The position numbers and the translations under genes were made by a program. Shown here piece after piece: positions 16,601 through 26,054 of a stretch of 45,827 nt of DNA. How positions within the stretch are numbered: position 1 is the first letter of the stretch; the number at the start of each line of letters is the position of its first letter. The DNA comes from Nocardia miyunensis NBRC 108239. Its GTDB lineage: Bacteria; Actinomycetota; Actinomycetes; Mycobacteriales; Mycobacteriaceae. The notes under the pieces were generated by a model. That model was given only the letters and a program-made list of their open reading frames with translations. It searched no databases and was not told the DNA's origin. The stretch covers positions 1 to 45,827 of the forward strand of contig NZ_BDBQ01000112.1 of the NCBI RefSeq assembly GCF_001613065.1, read 5' to 3'.

Positions 16601-16990
16601 ATGAGTGAGCACTCCTCGACGCGGCCCACCCGCCTGTACCTGCTGACAGCGCTGCTGTTCGGCGCCGGCACACTGCATTTCGTCGTGCCGAAACCGTTCG
16701 ACTCGATCGTGCCCGGAGCCCTGCCCGGCAAGGCCCGCACGTACACCTACCTGTCCGGCGTCGCCGAGATCCTGGTGGGCCTGGCGCTGGCCCTGCCGCG
16801 CACCCGCCGCTTCGGCGGGCTGCTCGCCGCGGCCCTGTTCATCGCGGTCTTCCCGGCCAACGTGAAATTCACCGTCGACTCCCTGGGCAACCCGAAGGCC
16901 GCCCTGCCGGTCAAGGTCGTCTCGGTACTCCGCCTGCCCGTGCAGATCCCGCTGATCACCACCGCCCTGAAGATCCGCCGCGCGGCCTGA
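16601..16990 (+). CDS. DoxX-like small membrane protein
   Basis: 129 aa, ATG start. Four hydrophobic segments are visible: LYLLTALLFGAGTLHFVVP, YLSGVAEILVGLALAL, FGGLLAAALFIAVFPANV and a C-terminal LPVQIPLITTAL. The LFGAGTLHF start and the loop VPKPFDSIVPGAL match DoxX-family proteins, which are linked to thiol redox or SodA-associated membrane complexes in mycobacteria. It is divergent from the potassium channel gene with about 97 bp between them. The exact role is unknown. Confidence 0.8.
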   Translation: MSEHSSTRPTRLYLLTALLFGAGTLHFVVPKPFDSIVPGALPGKARTYTYLSGVAEILVGLALALPRTRRFGGLLAAALFIAVFPANVKFTVDSLGNPKAALPVKVVSVLRLPVQIPLITTALKIRRAA

Positions 16991-17152
16991 GCCCGCGAGC
17001 CGAACCGCCGGGGGGCATGCCGGGACGGCCTGGCACACCTCGACCGGACGCGAGATCGACCGATTCGCGCAGCACATCGATGTGACCGCATCGTCGAATC
17101 GCGTTCACTGATCGAGGAATTCGCGTGGGCGTAGCCGGACCAGGTCGGGTAA

Positions 17153-20100
17153 TCACTCGATGAGATCCGTCTCGTCGGCAGCCCCGGCCAGTGGAGTCGC
17201 GGTGATGAGGGTGGCCAGTTCGGCGGGGCCCGGCAGGTCCGGCGGGGCGATGGTTCGGCCTGTGCGGACGTAATGGAATGCGGCGCTGATTCTTTCGAGC
17301 ATCTCGGCTTCGGGCGCGCCGGTACGGGCGGCCATCAGTCGAGCCCAGGCCAGGCGATAGACCGCCAGCTGCATCGCCACCGACTCCTCCTGCACGCGAG
17401 TCGGTTCCGCCCCGGTCTTCCAGTCCACCACCAGCCAGCGGCCGCCCGGTTCGGCGAAGACCGCGTCCATCCGGCCCCGAATGAGCGTTCCCGCAACAGA
17501 AGTCTCGAAGGCCACCTCCACCTCGACCGGATTGCGATTCGCCCAAGACGAGGACAGGAACGCCTCCTGTAGCCGGGTGAGTTCGGCGTCGGCCTCGTCC
17601 GGATCCTCCGCACCGGGCAATACGTCCAGGTCCAGTAGCTGATCGGCCCCGAACCAACGCTGCAACCAGGCGTGGAAGGCGGTGCCGCGGCGCGCGAACG
17701 GGCTGGGCGGATACGGCAGCGGACGACGTAGCCGCGCAGCGAGTTTCGCCGGATCGGCCCGCAGCTCCACCAGCGATGTGGCGGGCAGTTGTTCGGGCAG
17801 TTCCACCTCGCTGATCGTCTCCGCCGCGGCGAAATGCTCGGCGAGCAAGGCGTCCACGTCGGCGGACCAGCCTTCGGGATCGTCGTCGAGGTCGTCCGGG
17901 TCAGCGAAATCCGCTTCACCGGTGCGGAATTCGGTGGAGCCCGGTTCATCCGGCAGGTCGTCGAGATCGGCGAAGAGAGCCAGTTGCCCGGCAGGACCGT
18001 CGAATTCGGAATGGCGGCCATTGCCGGACGCACCATGCGACTCGGCAGCAGCACCACTGCCGACCTCGGACAGCTCGGAGTCGGTCTTCGCGGCGCCGCC
18101 CGCACTGCGGCGTGTACCCGTCTCATCACTCTTGCCGCTGCCGCGTGTGCCGCCGGGGTCATCGGCATCCGACGTTCGGCCGACACCGGTCCCGCGCGAG
18201 TTCTCGACGAATCGTGCGCTGGTCTTCGCCGCGAACTCACTTTCGGGCGGCAGGTCGTCGAGTGCGTCCCGGACGAGCGTCGCGCCCGATTCCAGCGCGG
18301 CACGGCGTTTGCCGAGGGGGTCGCGGGGCCAGGTCGCGCTGGCCGGGTTGTCGGTGAACGGGTTGACCGCCTCGGGGGGCGGGGCCTGGTCCCAGCGGTC
18401 GATGCGCACGGCGGTGGCCAGGTCGGCGCCGGGAACCTCGGTGGCGTGTTTCAGTTCGAGCAGGAAGTCCGAGGGGCCCTTGGGGCTCGAGCCGGTCTCC
18501 GCCCAGTGATGTCCCGAAACGAACAGGGCGCGTTCGGTTCTGGTGAGCGCGACGTAGAACAGGCGGCGTTCCTCATCGGTGCGGCGGCGGGCGAGCGCAT
18601 CCTTGTGCTCCTTGATGGCGCGTTCCAGGTCAGCACGGTCGTAGAGACCGGATAGATCCAGTACCGGCACACCGTCGCGGGCGTCCTCGCGCTGCCGGTC
18701 ACCGCGCAGCGAGGTCGGCAGTTCGGCGAGTGCGCCGAGCCAGGTCCCGGCCGCCGCGCCCGAGGGGAAGACAGTGCGGACGATGTGCGGGACGGCCACC
18801 ACCTCCCATTCCAGGCCCTTCGCGGCATGCACGGTCAGCACCTGCACACGATCGCGGGCGACCTCGACTTCGCCCGGCTCCAAACCGTTCTCGACCTCCT
18901 CGGCCGCGGCGAGAAAGGTCAGCAGGCCGGTCAGGCTCGCCCGGTGATCGGTGGCATAACCGGCGACGACCTCGGCGAAGGCATCCAGATGTTCGCGCCC
19001 CGCACCCCCACCGGCCGCCGCGCGACGCGCCTGGGTCTCCACACCGACCCCGATGGTGCGTTCCACGTCGGCGACCAGTTCGGGCAGCGATTGCCCGCCG
19101 CGTTCGCGCAAGGCGGCCAGTTCCTGTCCCAATGCCTCGATGCGCCGATATCCGGACTCCGAATACTGTTCCGGCGCACCGGGATCGGCGATGGCATCGG
19201 CCAGACCGGCACGTTCTGCGGGTTCGGGTGCGACGGTCCGCAATGCCTCGGCCAGGGCGACCGAATCGGTGATCGCGGCGGCCTGTTCCGGCGGTCGGGT
19301 GATGGACAGATCCCGCGCGCGACGTGCCAGCGCGGCCAGATCGGTGACCCCGATGCGCCAGCGGGCCCCCGTCAGGATGCGCATGGCCGCACTCCCGGCC
19401 GCGGGATCGGCGATCAGGCGCAATGTCGCGACCACATCGGCGACCTCGGGTGTGGCCAGCAACCCGCCCAGACCGACGATCTCCACCGGCAATCCCCGAT
19501 CGCGCAACGCTTCCGCCAGCCCGGGCGCGTCGGCGTTGCGACGCGTCAGCACGGCCGAGGTCGGCGGCGCGACGCCGGCGTCGGCGTGCGCCTCCCATTC
19601 CGCGGCGATCCGCTCGGCGATCCATTCCCGTTCGTCCGCAACGGTTTCGGTGAGCGCGAGGGCCACCGCTCCCGGGACCGCACCGGGCCTGGGCCGCAGC
19701 GCGTCCACGCTCACCCCGCCCTCGGTGTGCCGCAACGGTTCGGCGACCAGGTTCGCCAGATCCAGCGCCTCGGGCGGATTGCGCCAGCTGGTCAGCAGCG
19801 GCAGGATCGGCGCGGGAACGCCTGGTGCACTGGGGAAGTCGGTCGCGAACCGGGGAAGATTCGCCGCCGACGCGCCGCGCCAGCCGTAGATGGACTGCAT
19901 CGGATCACCCACCGCGGTCACCGCCAGCCGCCGCGGGGCATCGGACTCGCTCGAATCATGTTCCACACCAACGGCATTCGAGTCGCGTGCGGCAGGTGCA
20001 CCGGCGGCGTCCGGGTCCCCGAACAGCGCCGCGAGCAGAATGCGCTGCGCATGGCCGGTGTCCTGGTACTCGTCGAGCAGGACGACGCCGAGCCGTCCGC

Positions 20101-20947
20101 GTTCGGCCGCGCCGACCTCCGGATGTTCCGCGGCCAGGCGAGCGGCCAGCGACATCTGAGAGCCGAAATCCAGTGCGCCCCTGCGACGTAGCTCCTCGGC
20201 CAGCCGCCGCACCAGGGGCAGCAACGCCACGCGTTCGGTCTGCACGGCGACGATGTCCTGCAGTGCCTGGCTCGGCCCGCCGCGCTGACGCGGGCCCTTC
20301 GGCAGGGTGTAGACCAGCTTCTCCAGCTCGGTATGCGCCTGCACGAGCTGTTCGGGCTCCACCAGATGTTCGGCCAGCTGGCCAGCGAGCGCCAGCACGG
20401 CCTCGGTGACCGAGACGGGGGTGCGCTGGGTCTCCAGATCACCGTCCCAGGCGGTCACCACTCGATGAGCCAGCTGCCACAGCTGCGTTTCGGTCAGCAA
20501 TGTCGCGGACGGTTCGACCGGCAACAGCAACCCGTACTCACCGAGCAGGCGGCCCGCGTACGAGTGGTACGTGCTGATCTCCGGCTCCGACCCGGTCAGC
20601 AGGCCGCGCAGCCGTCCAGTCGGATCGATCTCGCGCAGCAGCGGCGATCCGGCCAGCCGCGCGAGCCGCGTGCGGATACGCGTGGTCAACTGCTGCGCGG
20701 CCTTGCGGGTGAAGGTCAGGCCGAGAACGGCATCGGGGACCACCAGGCCGTTGGCGACCATCCACACGACGCGGGCGGCCATCGTCTCGGTCTTGCCCGC
20801 GCCCGCCCCGGCGACCACCAGCGTCGGGCCGGGCGGGGCGGCGATCACCGCGGCCTGTTCGTCGGTGGGCGGGGGCAGCCCGAGCGCGTCGGCCAGCTGC
20901 CACGGCGTGATGCCGCGACGACCGGTCCGCTCGCCGGACCCGCTCAC
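17153..20947 (-). CDS. adnB: AdnB helicase-nuclease subunit
   Basis: 1264 aa from GTG, overlapping the adnA stop by 4 bp (GTGA). The UvrD-like motor has VVAGAGAGKTETMAARV (Walker A), VVLLDEYQDTGHAQRI (motif II), VTAVGDPMQSIYGWRG (motif III), VLTVHAAKGLEWEVVAV and LFYVALTRTERALFV. The C-terminal RecB-like nuclease has RWLVVDWKTGAEPT with the metal-binding Asp and Lys. A low-complexity Ser/Gly/Asp-rich insert of over 100 residues (about 900-1030) separates motor and nuclease. AdnAB resects double-strand breaks in mycobacteria, with AdnB as lead motor. A break-processing role is therefore confident. Confidence 0.95.
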   Translation of the reverse strand: MSGSGERTGRRGITPWQLADALGLPPPTDEQAAVIAAPPGPTLVVAGAGAGKTETMAARVVWMVANGLVVPDAVLGLTFTRKAAQQLTTRIRTRLARLAGSPLLREIDPTGRLRGLLTGSEPEISTYHSYAGRLLGEYGLLLPVEPSATLLTETQLWQLAHRVVTAWDGDLETQRTPVSVTEAVLALAGQLAEHLVEPEQLVQAHTELEKLVYTLPKGPRQRGGPSQALQDIVAVQTERVALLPLVRRLAEELRRRGALDFGSQMSLAARLAAEHPEVGAAERGRLGVVLLDEYQDTGHAQRILLAALFGDPDAAGAPAARDSNAVGVEHDSSESDAPRRLAVTAVGDPMQSIYGWRGASAANLPRFATDFPSAPGVPAPILPLLTSWRNPPEALDLANLVAEPLRHTEGGVSVDALRPRPGAVPGAVALALTETVADEREWIAERIAAEWEAHADAGVAPPTSAVLTRRNADAPGLAEALRDRGLPVEIVGLGGLLATPEVADVVATLRLIADPAAGSAAMRILTGARWRIGVTDLAALARRARDLSITRPPEQAAAITDSVALAEALRTVAPEPAERAGLADAIADPGAPEQYSESGYRRIEALGQELAALRERGGQSLPELVADVERTIGVGVETQARRAAAGGGAGREHLDAFAEVVAGYATDHRASLTGLLTFLAAAEEVENGLEPGEVEVARDRVQVLTVHAAKGLEWEVVAVPHIVRTVFPSGAAAGTWLGALAELPTSLRGDRQREDARDGVPVLDLSGLYDRADLERAIKEHKDALARRRTDEERRLFYVALTRTERALFVSGHHWAETGSSPKGPSDFLLELKHATEVPGADLATAVRIDRWDQAPPPEAVNPFTDNPASATWPRDPLGKRRAALESGATLVRDALDDLPPESEFAAKTSARFVENSRGTGVGRTSDADDPGGTRGSGKSDETGTRRSAGGAAKTDSELSEVGSGAAAESHGASGNGRHSEFDGPAGQLALFADLDDLPDEPGSTEFRTGEADFADPDDLDDDPEGWSADVDALLAEHFAAAETISEVELPEQLPATSLVELRADPAKLAARLRRPLPYPPSPFARRGTAFHAWLQRWFGADQLLDLDVLPGAEDPDEADAELTRLQEAFLSSSWANRNPVEVEVAFETSVAGTLIRGRMDAVFAEPGGRWLVVDWKTGAEPTRVQEESVAMQLAVYRLAWARLMAARTGAPEAEMLERISAAFHYVRTGRTIAPPDLPGPAELATLITATPLAGAADETDLIE

Positions 20948-23900
20948 TCCTCGGTCACCTGGCGTCCCGAATCCTGAACCGGGCAGCTGCCCGCGACCGT
21001 GCAGTGGCGGCAGCCGTCATTGCGGACGGCCAGATAACTGGGGCCGCGAGTGGCCGCGGCGGCATCGTGAATGGTGTTGCGCCACTGCTGAATCGATTCG
21101 TCGTCCAGTGCGGTCTGCAATCGCTGGGCGGCTCCCTCCTTGGTGCTGGGTTTGGCGACGTACACCAGGCGCGCGCCACCGGGCTGCGGATCCGCGCCGG
21201 TATCGTCCAGCGCGCCCGCGGCGGCCGCCACCTGATAGGTCGCCAGCTGGGCGTGGTCCTGAGCGGCCTGTTTGGAGATGGGCGTCTTACCGGTCTTGAC
21301 GTCGACGATCACGAAGCGCCCCAACGCATCCCGCTCCACGCGGTCCACCCGCCCGCGAATGCGCACCGGATATTCGTCCGCCGTGCGGGCGGGCAGCACA
21401 CAGTCGACGGGCACCTCCACCCCGAGTTGGGTCAGTTCCGCCCGGGTGTTGCGCAGCCACGCGACGAAGGTGTCCAGCATGCTCTCCGTGCGATGCAGAT
21501 CCAGGCGGGAATGCCAGCTGTGCGGGCCGTCCTCGTCCGAACTCGGATCCACCGCCTTCCACGCGCGCACCAGCGCCGCCTTGACCTCCGCCTCGGTGAC
21601 CTGCCCGGCCAGTGCCTGCACCAGGGTGTGCACCAGATTTCCCTTCACCGCGTAGGGATTCTCCCCGTCGTTGCCGCCGTGCCGTTCCAGCGCCCAGCGC
21701 AGCGGGCAGGTCTTCAGCAGTTCCACCGTGGACGGGGACAGTGCGACCGGCCCCTCGTCCTGACCCCACAGCGGCAGCTGCGAGCTGAGTTCGGCGGTGC
21801 CGTACCAATCGTCGGGGTGCGCGCCGCGAACCCGAGCGCGGGCCAGTCGGGCGAGCTGGCGCGCGGCGCGGTGGCGTCGTCGCGGAGTGTCCTCGGGATC
21901 GCATGCCACCGTGCGTAATTCGGCGACCAACGCCTGCATGACCAGGGCCCGCCCGGGATCCACCGGCGGCGGGATGCGGCCGAGTTCACCGGACTCGGCG
22001 GTGGCATCGAGTTCGGCCAGGAAGCGCGAGGGCACCAGATCACGGTCGCCCGAGACGGATTCGACGGCCGTCACCAGCAGCGAACGCCGCGCCCGGCTGC
22101 ACGCGAGCAGCAGCAGCCGGCGCTCCTCGGCCAGAATGGGCGCGGAACGGCTGAGCTGCTCACCCGGAAAGCCCACTCCGGCAATGAGATCCACCAGGTC
22201 CTCGACGCCGAGCAGAGTGCCGCGCGGACGCAGATTCGGCCAGATCCCCTCCTGCACACCGGCGACGGCCACCACATCCCACTCCCGGCCCGCCGCGGCA
22301 TGCGCGCTGACGATGGCGACCGCACCGCCCGGATCGGTGAGCGGGGCCGAATCCTGCGGAATCTCCTGCTGCTCCAAGTAATCGACGAACCCCTCGACGG
22401 TCGCCCGGGGCAGCCGATCCACATAGGCCGCGGCCGCGTCGAACAAGCCCACCGCGGCATCCAGATCACGATCGGCCTGTAGCGCACCCGCACCGCCGCG
22501 CTCGGACTGCCCGACCCAGCGCCGCTCCAGACGCGAGGCCGTCCACAGCGCCCACAGCACGTCCTCGAGCCCGGCCCCACGCCGCAATGCCTTGTCCGCC
22601 CGCCGCACCGCGACCAGCACCCGCCGCAGCGGCACGGACTCCACCTCGGTCAGCCGTTCCAGCATCGAGGCGTCCCCGATCCCGACGATCAGATCCCGCA
22701 GCACTTGCGCCGAGGACCGATCCAGCTCCGCGAAACGATCGGAATCCAGTGTGCCGTCAGAGAATTCGAGTTCATCACCGGTATCACCGACGGGCTTTCC
22801 ACGACGAATCGGCAGACCGGGGCCCGGGGTGGAGGATCCGCCCGCGCTCTGGAAATCGCCCCCACCCGAGTGCGTCCCGGATACATCTGCAACCCCCGTC
22901 GAGCTGGCGACGACGCCTGTCTCCCGTGCGTGTATCGACTGCCCGGGCATGCCTGCCGCAGTGAGGGATCCGACCTCGGACGCGCTCGGACTTCCAAAGT
23001 TTCCGGCATCGGTGGAGTCGCCCGCTGCCGAACGTTCCGATGCGCCTTCGACGCTTCCGAAACCTTCCGCGGAAGTGCCGTCAATCCCTTGTCCCGCAAT
23101 ATAATTCGATCTGTCAGGCCCGTCAGGCCCGTCAGGCCCGTCAGGCCCGTCAGGCCCGTCAGGCCCGTCAGGCCCGTCAGGCCCGTCAGGCCCGTCAGGC
23201 CCGTCAGGCCCGTCAGGCCCGTCAGGCTCGGACAGCTCGGACAGCTCGGACAGCTCGGACGGCTCGGAGGACGGTTGCGGACCGGCGGCGGCCCACGGGT
23301 CGGACGGATCCTCGCGACGGGTGCGTTCCAGGATGGTTCGGCGGATGCCGCGGCGCAGGCGGCGCAGGCTGATCTGGTCCGCTCCACCCAGGGGGCCGGT
23401 GAGCAGATCGAGGGCATCGTCCTCGGTGAACAGGTCGGGGCGATCCCGCGTCGCGGCGAGCAGGGCACGCAGGGTCAGCAGCATCCACCCGGCGCCGCGG
23501 CGGCGGGCCAGTGGCACATCCGGTTTCGGTTGCAGCACGGGGACTCCGGCGGACAGCAGCGCGCGCCGCAGCGGAGCCAGCGACAGCGGGACCGACCGCA
23601 CGACGACCGCCATCCGCGACCACGGCACCCCACCGGTCAGATGCGCGCGACGCAGATGGTCGGCGATCAGCGCCGCCTCCTTCGCCGGAGTCGTCAGCAC
23701 CTGCACCGCGAAACTCGCCTCGGGCTCGGCGTCGGTGAGATCGAGCTGTGAATTCCGAAGTCCCGCAGCGTCATCTCCCGAGCCGCCGATTCCGGGTATG
23801 CCCGGCCCCAAGGCCCCGGAACCCGGGAGGAGAATTCGCCCGGCATCGGAATCCGACGCACCGGAACCAGCCGCATCGCCGGACTCCGCAGTATCGAATC

Positions 23901-25065
23901 GCAACGGTGAATTTGCCTCGGAGACAGTTGTTTCCGCGGATGCCCCGGGACGGTGGGCAGCTCGGCCCGGCATCCGGCCGCGGATGCGGGCGACCGCATC
24001 GTCGACAACCGGTGCGGCTCTGTGATTGTCCCGCAACAGGATTCGACGCTCGGGCCGAGTCTCGAGATCGGTGAGGAACTGCGGATCCGCGCCGCGGAAG
24101 GTGTAGACGGCCTGGTCGGGATCGCCCGCGATCACGGTCGTGGCGCCACCTCCACCCACGACGCGAATCAATTGCGCCGCAAGCGGATCCAGATGCTGGG
24201 CGTCGTCGACGAGCAGGCACCCGAGACGGGCGCGCTCGGCATCGAGCAGGCGGGGCTCGACCGCGAGCGCGTCCAGGGCGGCGCCGACGAGTTCCGCCGC
24301 GTCCAGGGCGGGCGCACTCGCCTCCGGCGCCTCGATGCCGACCGACCAGCGCAGCAGCATGGCCTGCTCATATCGCTCGGCGAAACGTCCGGCGGCCTCC
24401 CATTCGGGACGGTCGTGCATGCGGCCCAGGTCGACCAGGTCCTCGGGACCCAGGCCGCGTTCGGTGGCGCGCAGCATCAGATCGCGCAGCTGCTCGGCGA
24501 ATCCGAGGGTGCCCAGCGCCGGATGCAGGCGCTGCGGCCACAGATCCATCGCGCCGCCGTACGGGCCGCCGGGCCCGGCCTGGATGTCCTCCAGTTCACC
24601 GCGCAGCATCTCGCGCAGCACTACGTCCTGTTCCGCGCCGGTCAGCAGCCGGGGCGGCGGATTGCCGTTCGCCTCGGCCTGCATGCGCACGATCGCGAAG
24701 GCGTACGAGTGCACGGTGCGCACCAGCGGCTCGCGCGTCGCACCAGGCACACCGCCGACGATCTCGTCGGCAGTGGCCGAGACCTGCCGCGTGATGGCGT
24801 TGCGCACGCGCAGCGCGGCCTGTTTCGAATGAGTCAGCAGCAGGATCGATTCCGGATCCGCACCCGCGGTGATCCGGTCGGCGGCGATGTCGATCAGCAG
24901 CGAGGTCTTGCCCGTGCCCGGCCCGCCCAGCACCTGCCAGGGCCGCCAGCCCGGATCCGCGCCCGCACCGCCCGCGAACAGCATCCGGACGTCGGCGCCC
25001 CATTCCCGCGGGCGGGGAGCCGTCTCGCCACGGCGCACCAATCGCACCGGGCTATCCGATCGCAT
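20944..25065 (-). CDS. adnA: AdnA helicase-nuclease subunit with repeat-rich insert
   Basis: 1373 aa from ATG; GTG at 25113 is an alternative. Motor motifs are LGGPGTGKTSLLIDIA, LLVDDAQHLDPLAAQL, VIAGDPDQAVYTFRGA, VSAHAAAGREWDVVAVAG and ACSRARRSLLV. The C-terminal nuclease has RFVIVDVKTGKTP and an Fe-S type cysteine set (LLKTCPLRW and CRHCTVAGSC). It is longer than the roughly 1045 aa I recall for mycobacterial AdnA. Two disordered inserts account for this: one of about 90 residues near 375-465 and one of about 220 near 590-805, the latter holding Gly-Pro-Asp and Glu-Leu-Ser repeats. It is the first gene of an operon with adnB. Confidence 0.95.
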   Translation of the reverse strand: MRSDSPVRLVRRGETAPRPREWGADVRMLFAGGAGADPGWRPWQVLGGPGTGKTSLLIDIAADRITAGADPESILLLTHSKQAALRVRNAITRQVSATADEIVGGVPGATREPLVRTVHSYAFAIVRMQAEANGNPPPRLLTGAEQDVVLREMLRGELEDIQAGPGGPYGGAMDLWPQRLHPALGTLGFAEQLRDLMLRATERGLGPEDLVDLGRMHDRPEWEAAGRFAERYEQAMLLRWSVGIEAPEASAPALDAAELVGAALDALAVEPRLLDAERARLGCLLVDDAQHLDPLAAQLIRVVGGGGATTVIAGDPDQAVYTFRGADPQFLTDLETRPERRILLRDNHRAAPVVDDAVARIRGRMPGRAAHRPGASAETTVSEANSPLRFDTAESGDAAGSGASDSDAGRILLPGSGALGPGIPGIGGSGDDAAGLRNSQLDLTDAEPEASFAVQVLTTPAKEAALIADHLRRAHLTGGVPWSRMAVVVRSVPLSLAPLRRALLSAGVPVLQPKPDVPLARRRGAGWMLLTLRALLAATRDRPDLFTEDDALDLLTGPLGGADQISLRRLRRGIRRTILERTRREDPSDPWAAAGPQPSSEPSELSELSELSEPDGPDGPDGPDGPDGPDGPDGPDGPDGPDGPDGPDGPDRSNYIAGQGIDGTSAEGFGSVEGASERSAAGDSTDAGNFGSPSASEVGSLTAAGMPGQSIHARETGVVASSTGVADVSGTHSGGGDFQSAGGSSTPGPGLPIRRGKPVGDTGDELEFSDGTLDSDRFAELDRSSAQVLRDLIVGIGDASMLERLTEVESVPLRRVLVAVRRADKALRRGAGLEDVLWALWTASRLERRWVGQSERGGAGALQADRDLDAAVGLFDAAAAYVDRLPRATVEGFVDYLEQQEIPQDSAPLTDPGGAVAIVSAHAAAGREWDVVAVAGVQEGIWPNLRPRGTLLGVEDLVDLIAGVGFPGEQLSRSAPILAEERRLLLLACSRARRSLLVTAVESVSGDRDLVPSRFLAELDATAESGELGRIPPPVDPGRALVMQALVAELRTVACDPEDTPRRRHRAARQLARLARARVRGAHPDDWYGTAELSSQLPLWGQDEGPVALSPSTVELLKTCPLRWALERHGGNDGENPYAVKGNLVHTLVQALAGQVTEAEVKAALVRAWKAVDPSSDEDGPHSWHSRLDLHRTESMLDTFVAWLRNTRAELTQLGVEVPVDCVLPARTADEYPVRIRGRVDRVERDALGRFVIVDVKTGKTPISKQAAQDHAQLATYQVAAAAGALDDTGADPQPGGARLVYVAKPSTKEGAAQRLQTALDDESIQQWRNTIHDAAAATRGPSYLAVRNDGCRHCTVAGSCPVQDSGRQVTEE
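23113..23262 (-). repeat. Nonanucleotide repeats inside adnA (12 gtcaggccc plus 4 ctcggacag)
   Basis: Twelve perfect gtcaggccc units (23113-23220) encode Gly-Pro-Asp repeats. A variant unit follows, then three perfect ctcggacag units and one variant (23227-23262) encoding Glu-Leu-Ser repeats. All units are multiples of three, so copy-number change keeps the adnA frame. The array sits in the non-motor insert and therefore tolerates variation. Confidence 0.95.
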
Positions 25066-25075
25066 CACGGACGCT

Positions 25076-25097
25076 ATTTCAACAGACGACGCCGACA
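25076..25097 (-). promoter_or_regulatory. Candidate damage-type (RecA-NDp/PafBC-like) promoter of adnA
   Basis: Reading toward adnA, TGTCGGCG (25097-25090), exactly 8 bp, then TGAAAT (25081-25076). The RecA-NDp motif I recall is tTGTCRGTG, N8, then TANNNT; this has one mismatch in each box. It lies about 10 bp before the adnA ATG, so the transcript may be leaderless. The 616-bp divergent region 25066-25681 holds this and the opposite candidate; nothing else recognisable was seen in it. Confidence 0.4.
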
Positions 25098-25550
25098 GAA
25101 ATAATTTCGCCACAGCAAATCACCAGGTCCAAGGGGTGCGTATCCGTCCCGTGATCGGCCCCCCGAGTTCCGGCGAATCACCCCCGCCACGAATTCCCCC
25201 GACCGCCGCCGTCCGCCCCCGAGGCATGCGACAGCAGCAGGAATCCCGTTTCACAGCCAGCACACAGCACCCCGCATTCGCGTTTCCGAACCATGCGCCA
25301 CCGACCGTCGTTCGCGTTGCCCTACGCCGCCGAACCGTGATTCGCACCCACTTCCTGAGCAATCTCCCGGCGCGCGGCCACTGTTACGCACTATCCCATC
25401 CGATGACCGCCGACCGGAGCGCTGGCAACGGCCGGCAGGCCCGCCGAGGCCCGACCTGGCCGAACCGCCGATCGCGGCAGCTCCCGATCATCGGCCAACG
25501 TGAGTCGCCGAGGCAGCACCCGGGTTCGTGTGCAATATGACCTGGGACTC

Positions 25551-25572
25551 TGTCGGTGCGGCCGGGCACAAT
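25551..25572 (+). promoter_or_regulatory. Candidate damage-type (RecA-NDp/PafBC-like) promoter of the ATL gene
   Basis: TGTCGGTG (25551-25558), 8 bp, then CACAAT (25567-25572). The first box fully matches TGTCRGTG, and the second has the A and final T of TANNNT. It points at the alkyltransferase-like gene 110 bp away. Together with the opposite candidate at 25076-25097 it would make the region a damage-induced divergent promoter pair. Confidence 0.45.
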
Positions 25573-25681
25573 GGTCAGGTGCTCGTGCCACAGGTTCATC
25601 GCGTCAGTACGGATTCGCCGGTGCCCGTCCGGGTCGGGTGGGCGCTCGCGACAGCCGGTTCTCCATGGCCGGGGTGTTGAC

Positions 25682-25981
25682 GTGCCGACCACCGATGCGC
25701 AGATCGAGCGGGTGCGCGAGCTGGTCGCGGAGATTCCGGCGGGCCGGGTGAGTACGTACGGCGACATCGCCGCCGCGGCCGGATTGTCCACGCCGCGCAC
25801 GGTGGGGTGGATCATGCGCACCGACGCCGCCGACCTGCCCTGGCATCGGGTGCTGCGCGCCGACGGGTCGCCGGCGCCCCATCTGATGCACCGGCAGCTG
25901 TCCCGGCTCGCCCTGGAGGGCTGCCCGATCCGCGGGGACCGGGTGGACATGGCCGCCGCGCGACACCGATTCCAGGATTGA
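25682..25981 (+). CDS. Alkyltransferase-like (ATL) DNA-damage recognition protein
   Basis: 99 aa from GTG. The MGMT/Ogt fold is visible: AEIPAGRVSTYGDIAAAAG with the DNA-contacting Arg and Tyr, TPRTVGWIMR, and LPWHRVLRADG. In O6-alkylguanine methyltransferases the active site is PCHRV. Here Cys is replaced by Trp (PWHRV), the hallmark of ATL proteins, which bind O6-alkylguanine and pass it to nucleotide excision repair without dealkylating it. It faces the adnAB operon, in the place of Rv3204. Confidence 0.93.
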   Translation: MPTTDAQIERVRELVAEIPAGRVSTYGDIAAAAGLSTPRTVGWIMRTDAADLPWHRVLRADGSPAPHLMHRQLSRLALEGCPIRGDRVDMAAARHRFQD

Positions 25982-26054
25982 CGGACGCTCGGCGAATATT
26001 CGCGAACCGGGCGAATCCACCCGCGATCCGGGGTGCGGAGGTTACCGTGGATTC

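Noticed and set aside
23113..23220. Nonamer array considered as CRISPR or an iteron origin
   Set aside because: No spacers, no Rep gene or AT-rich stretch nearby, and it encodes part of AdnA.
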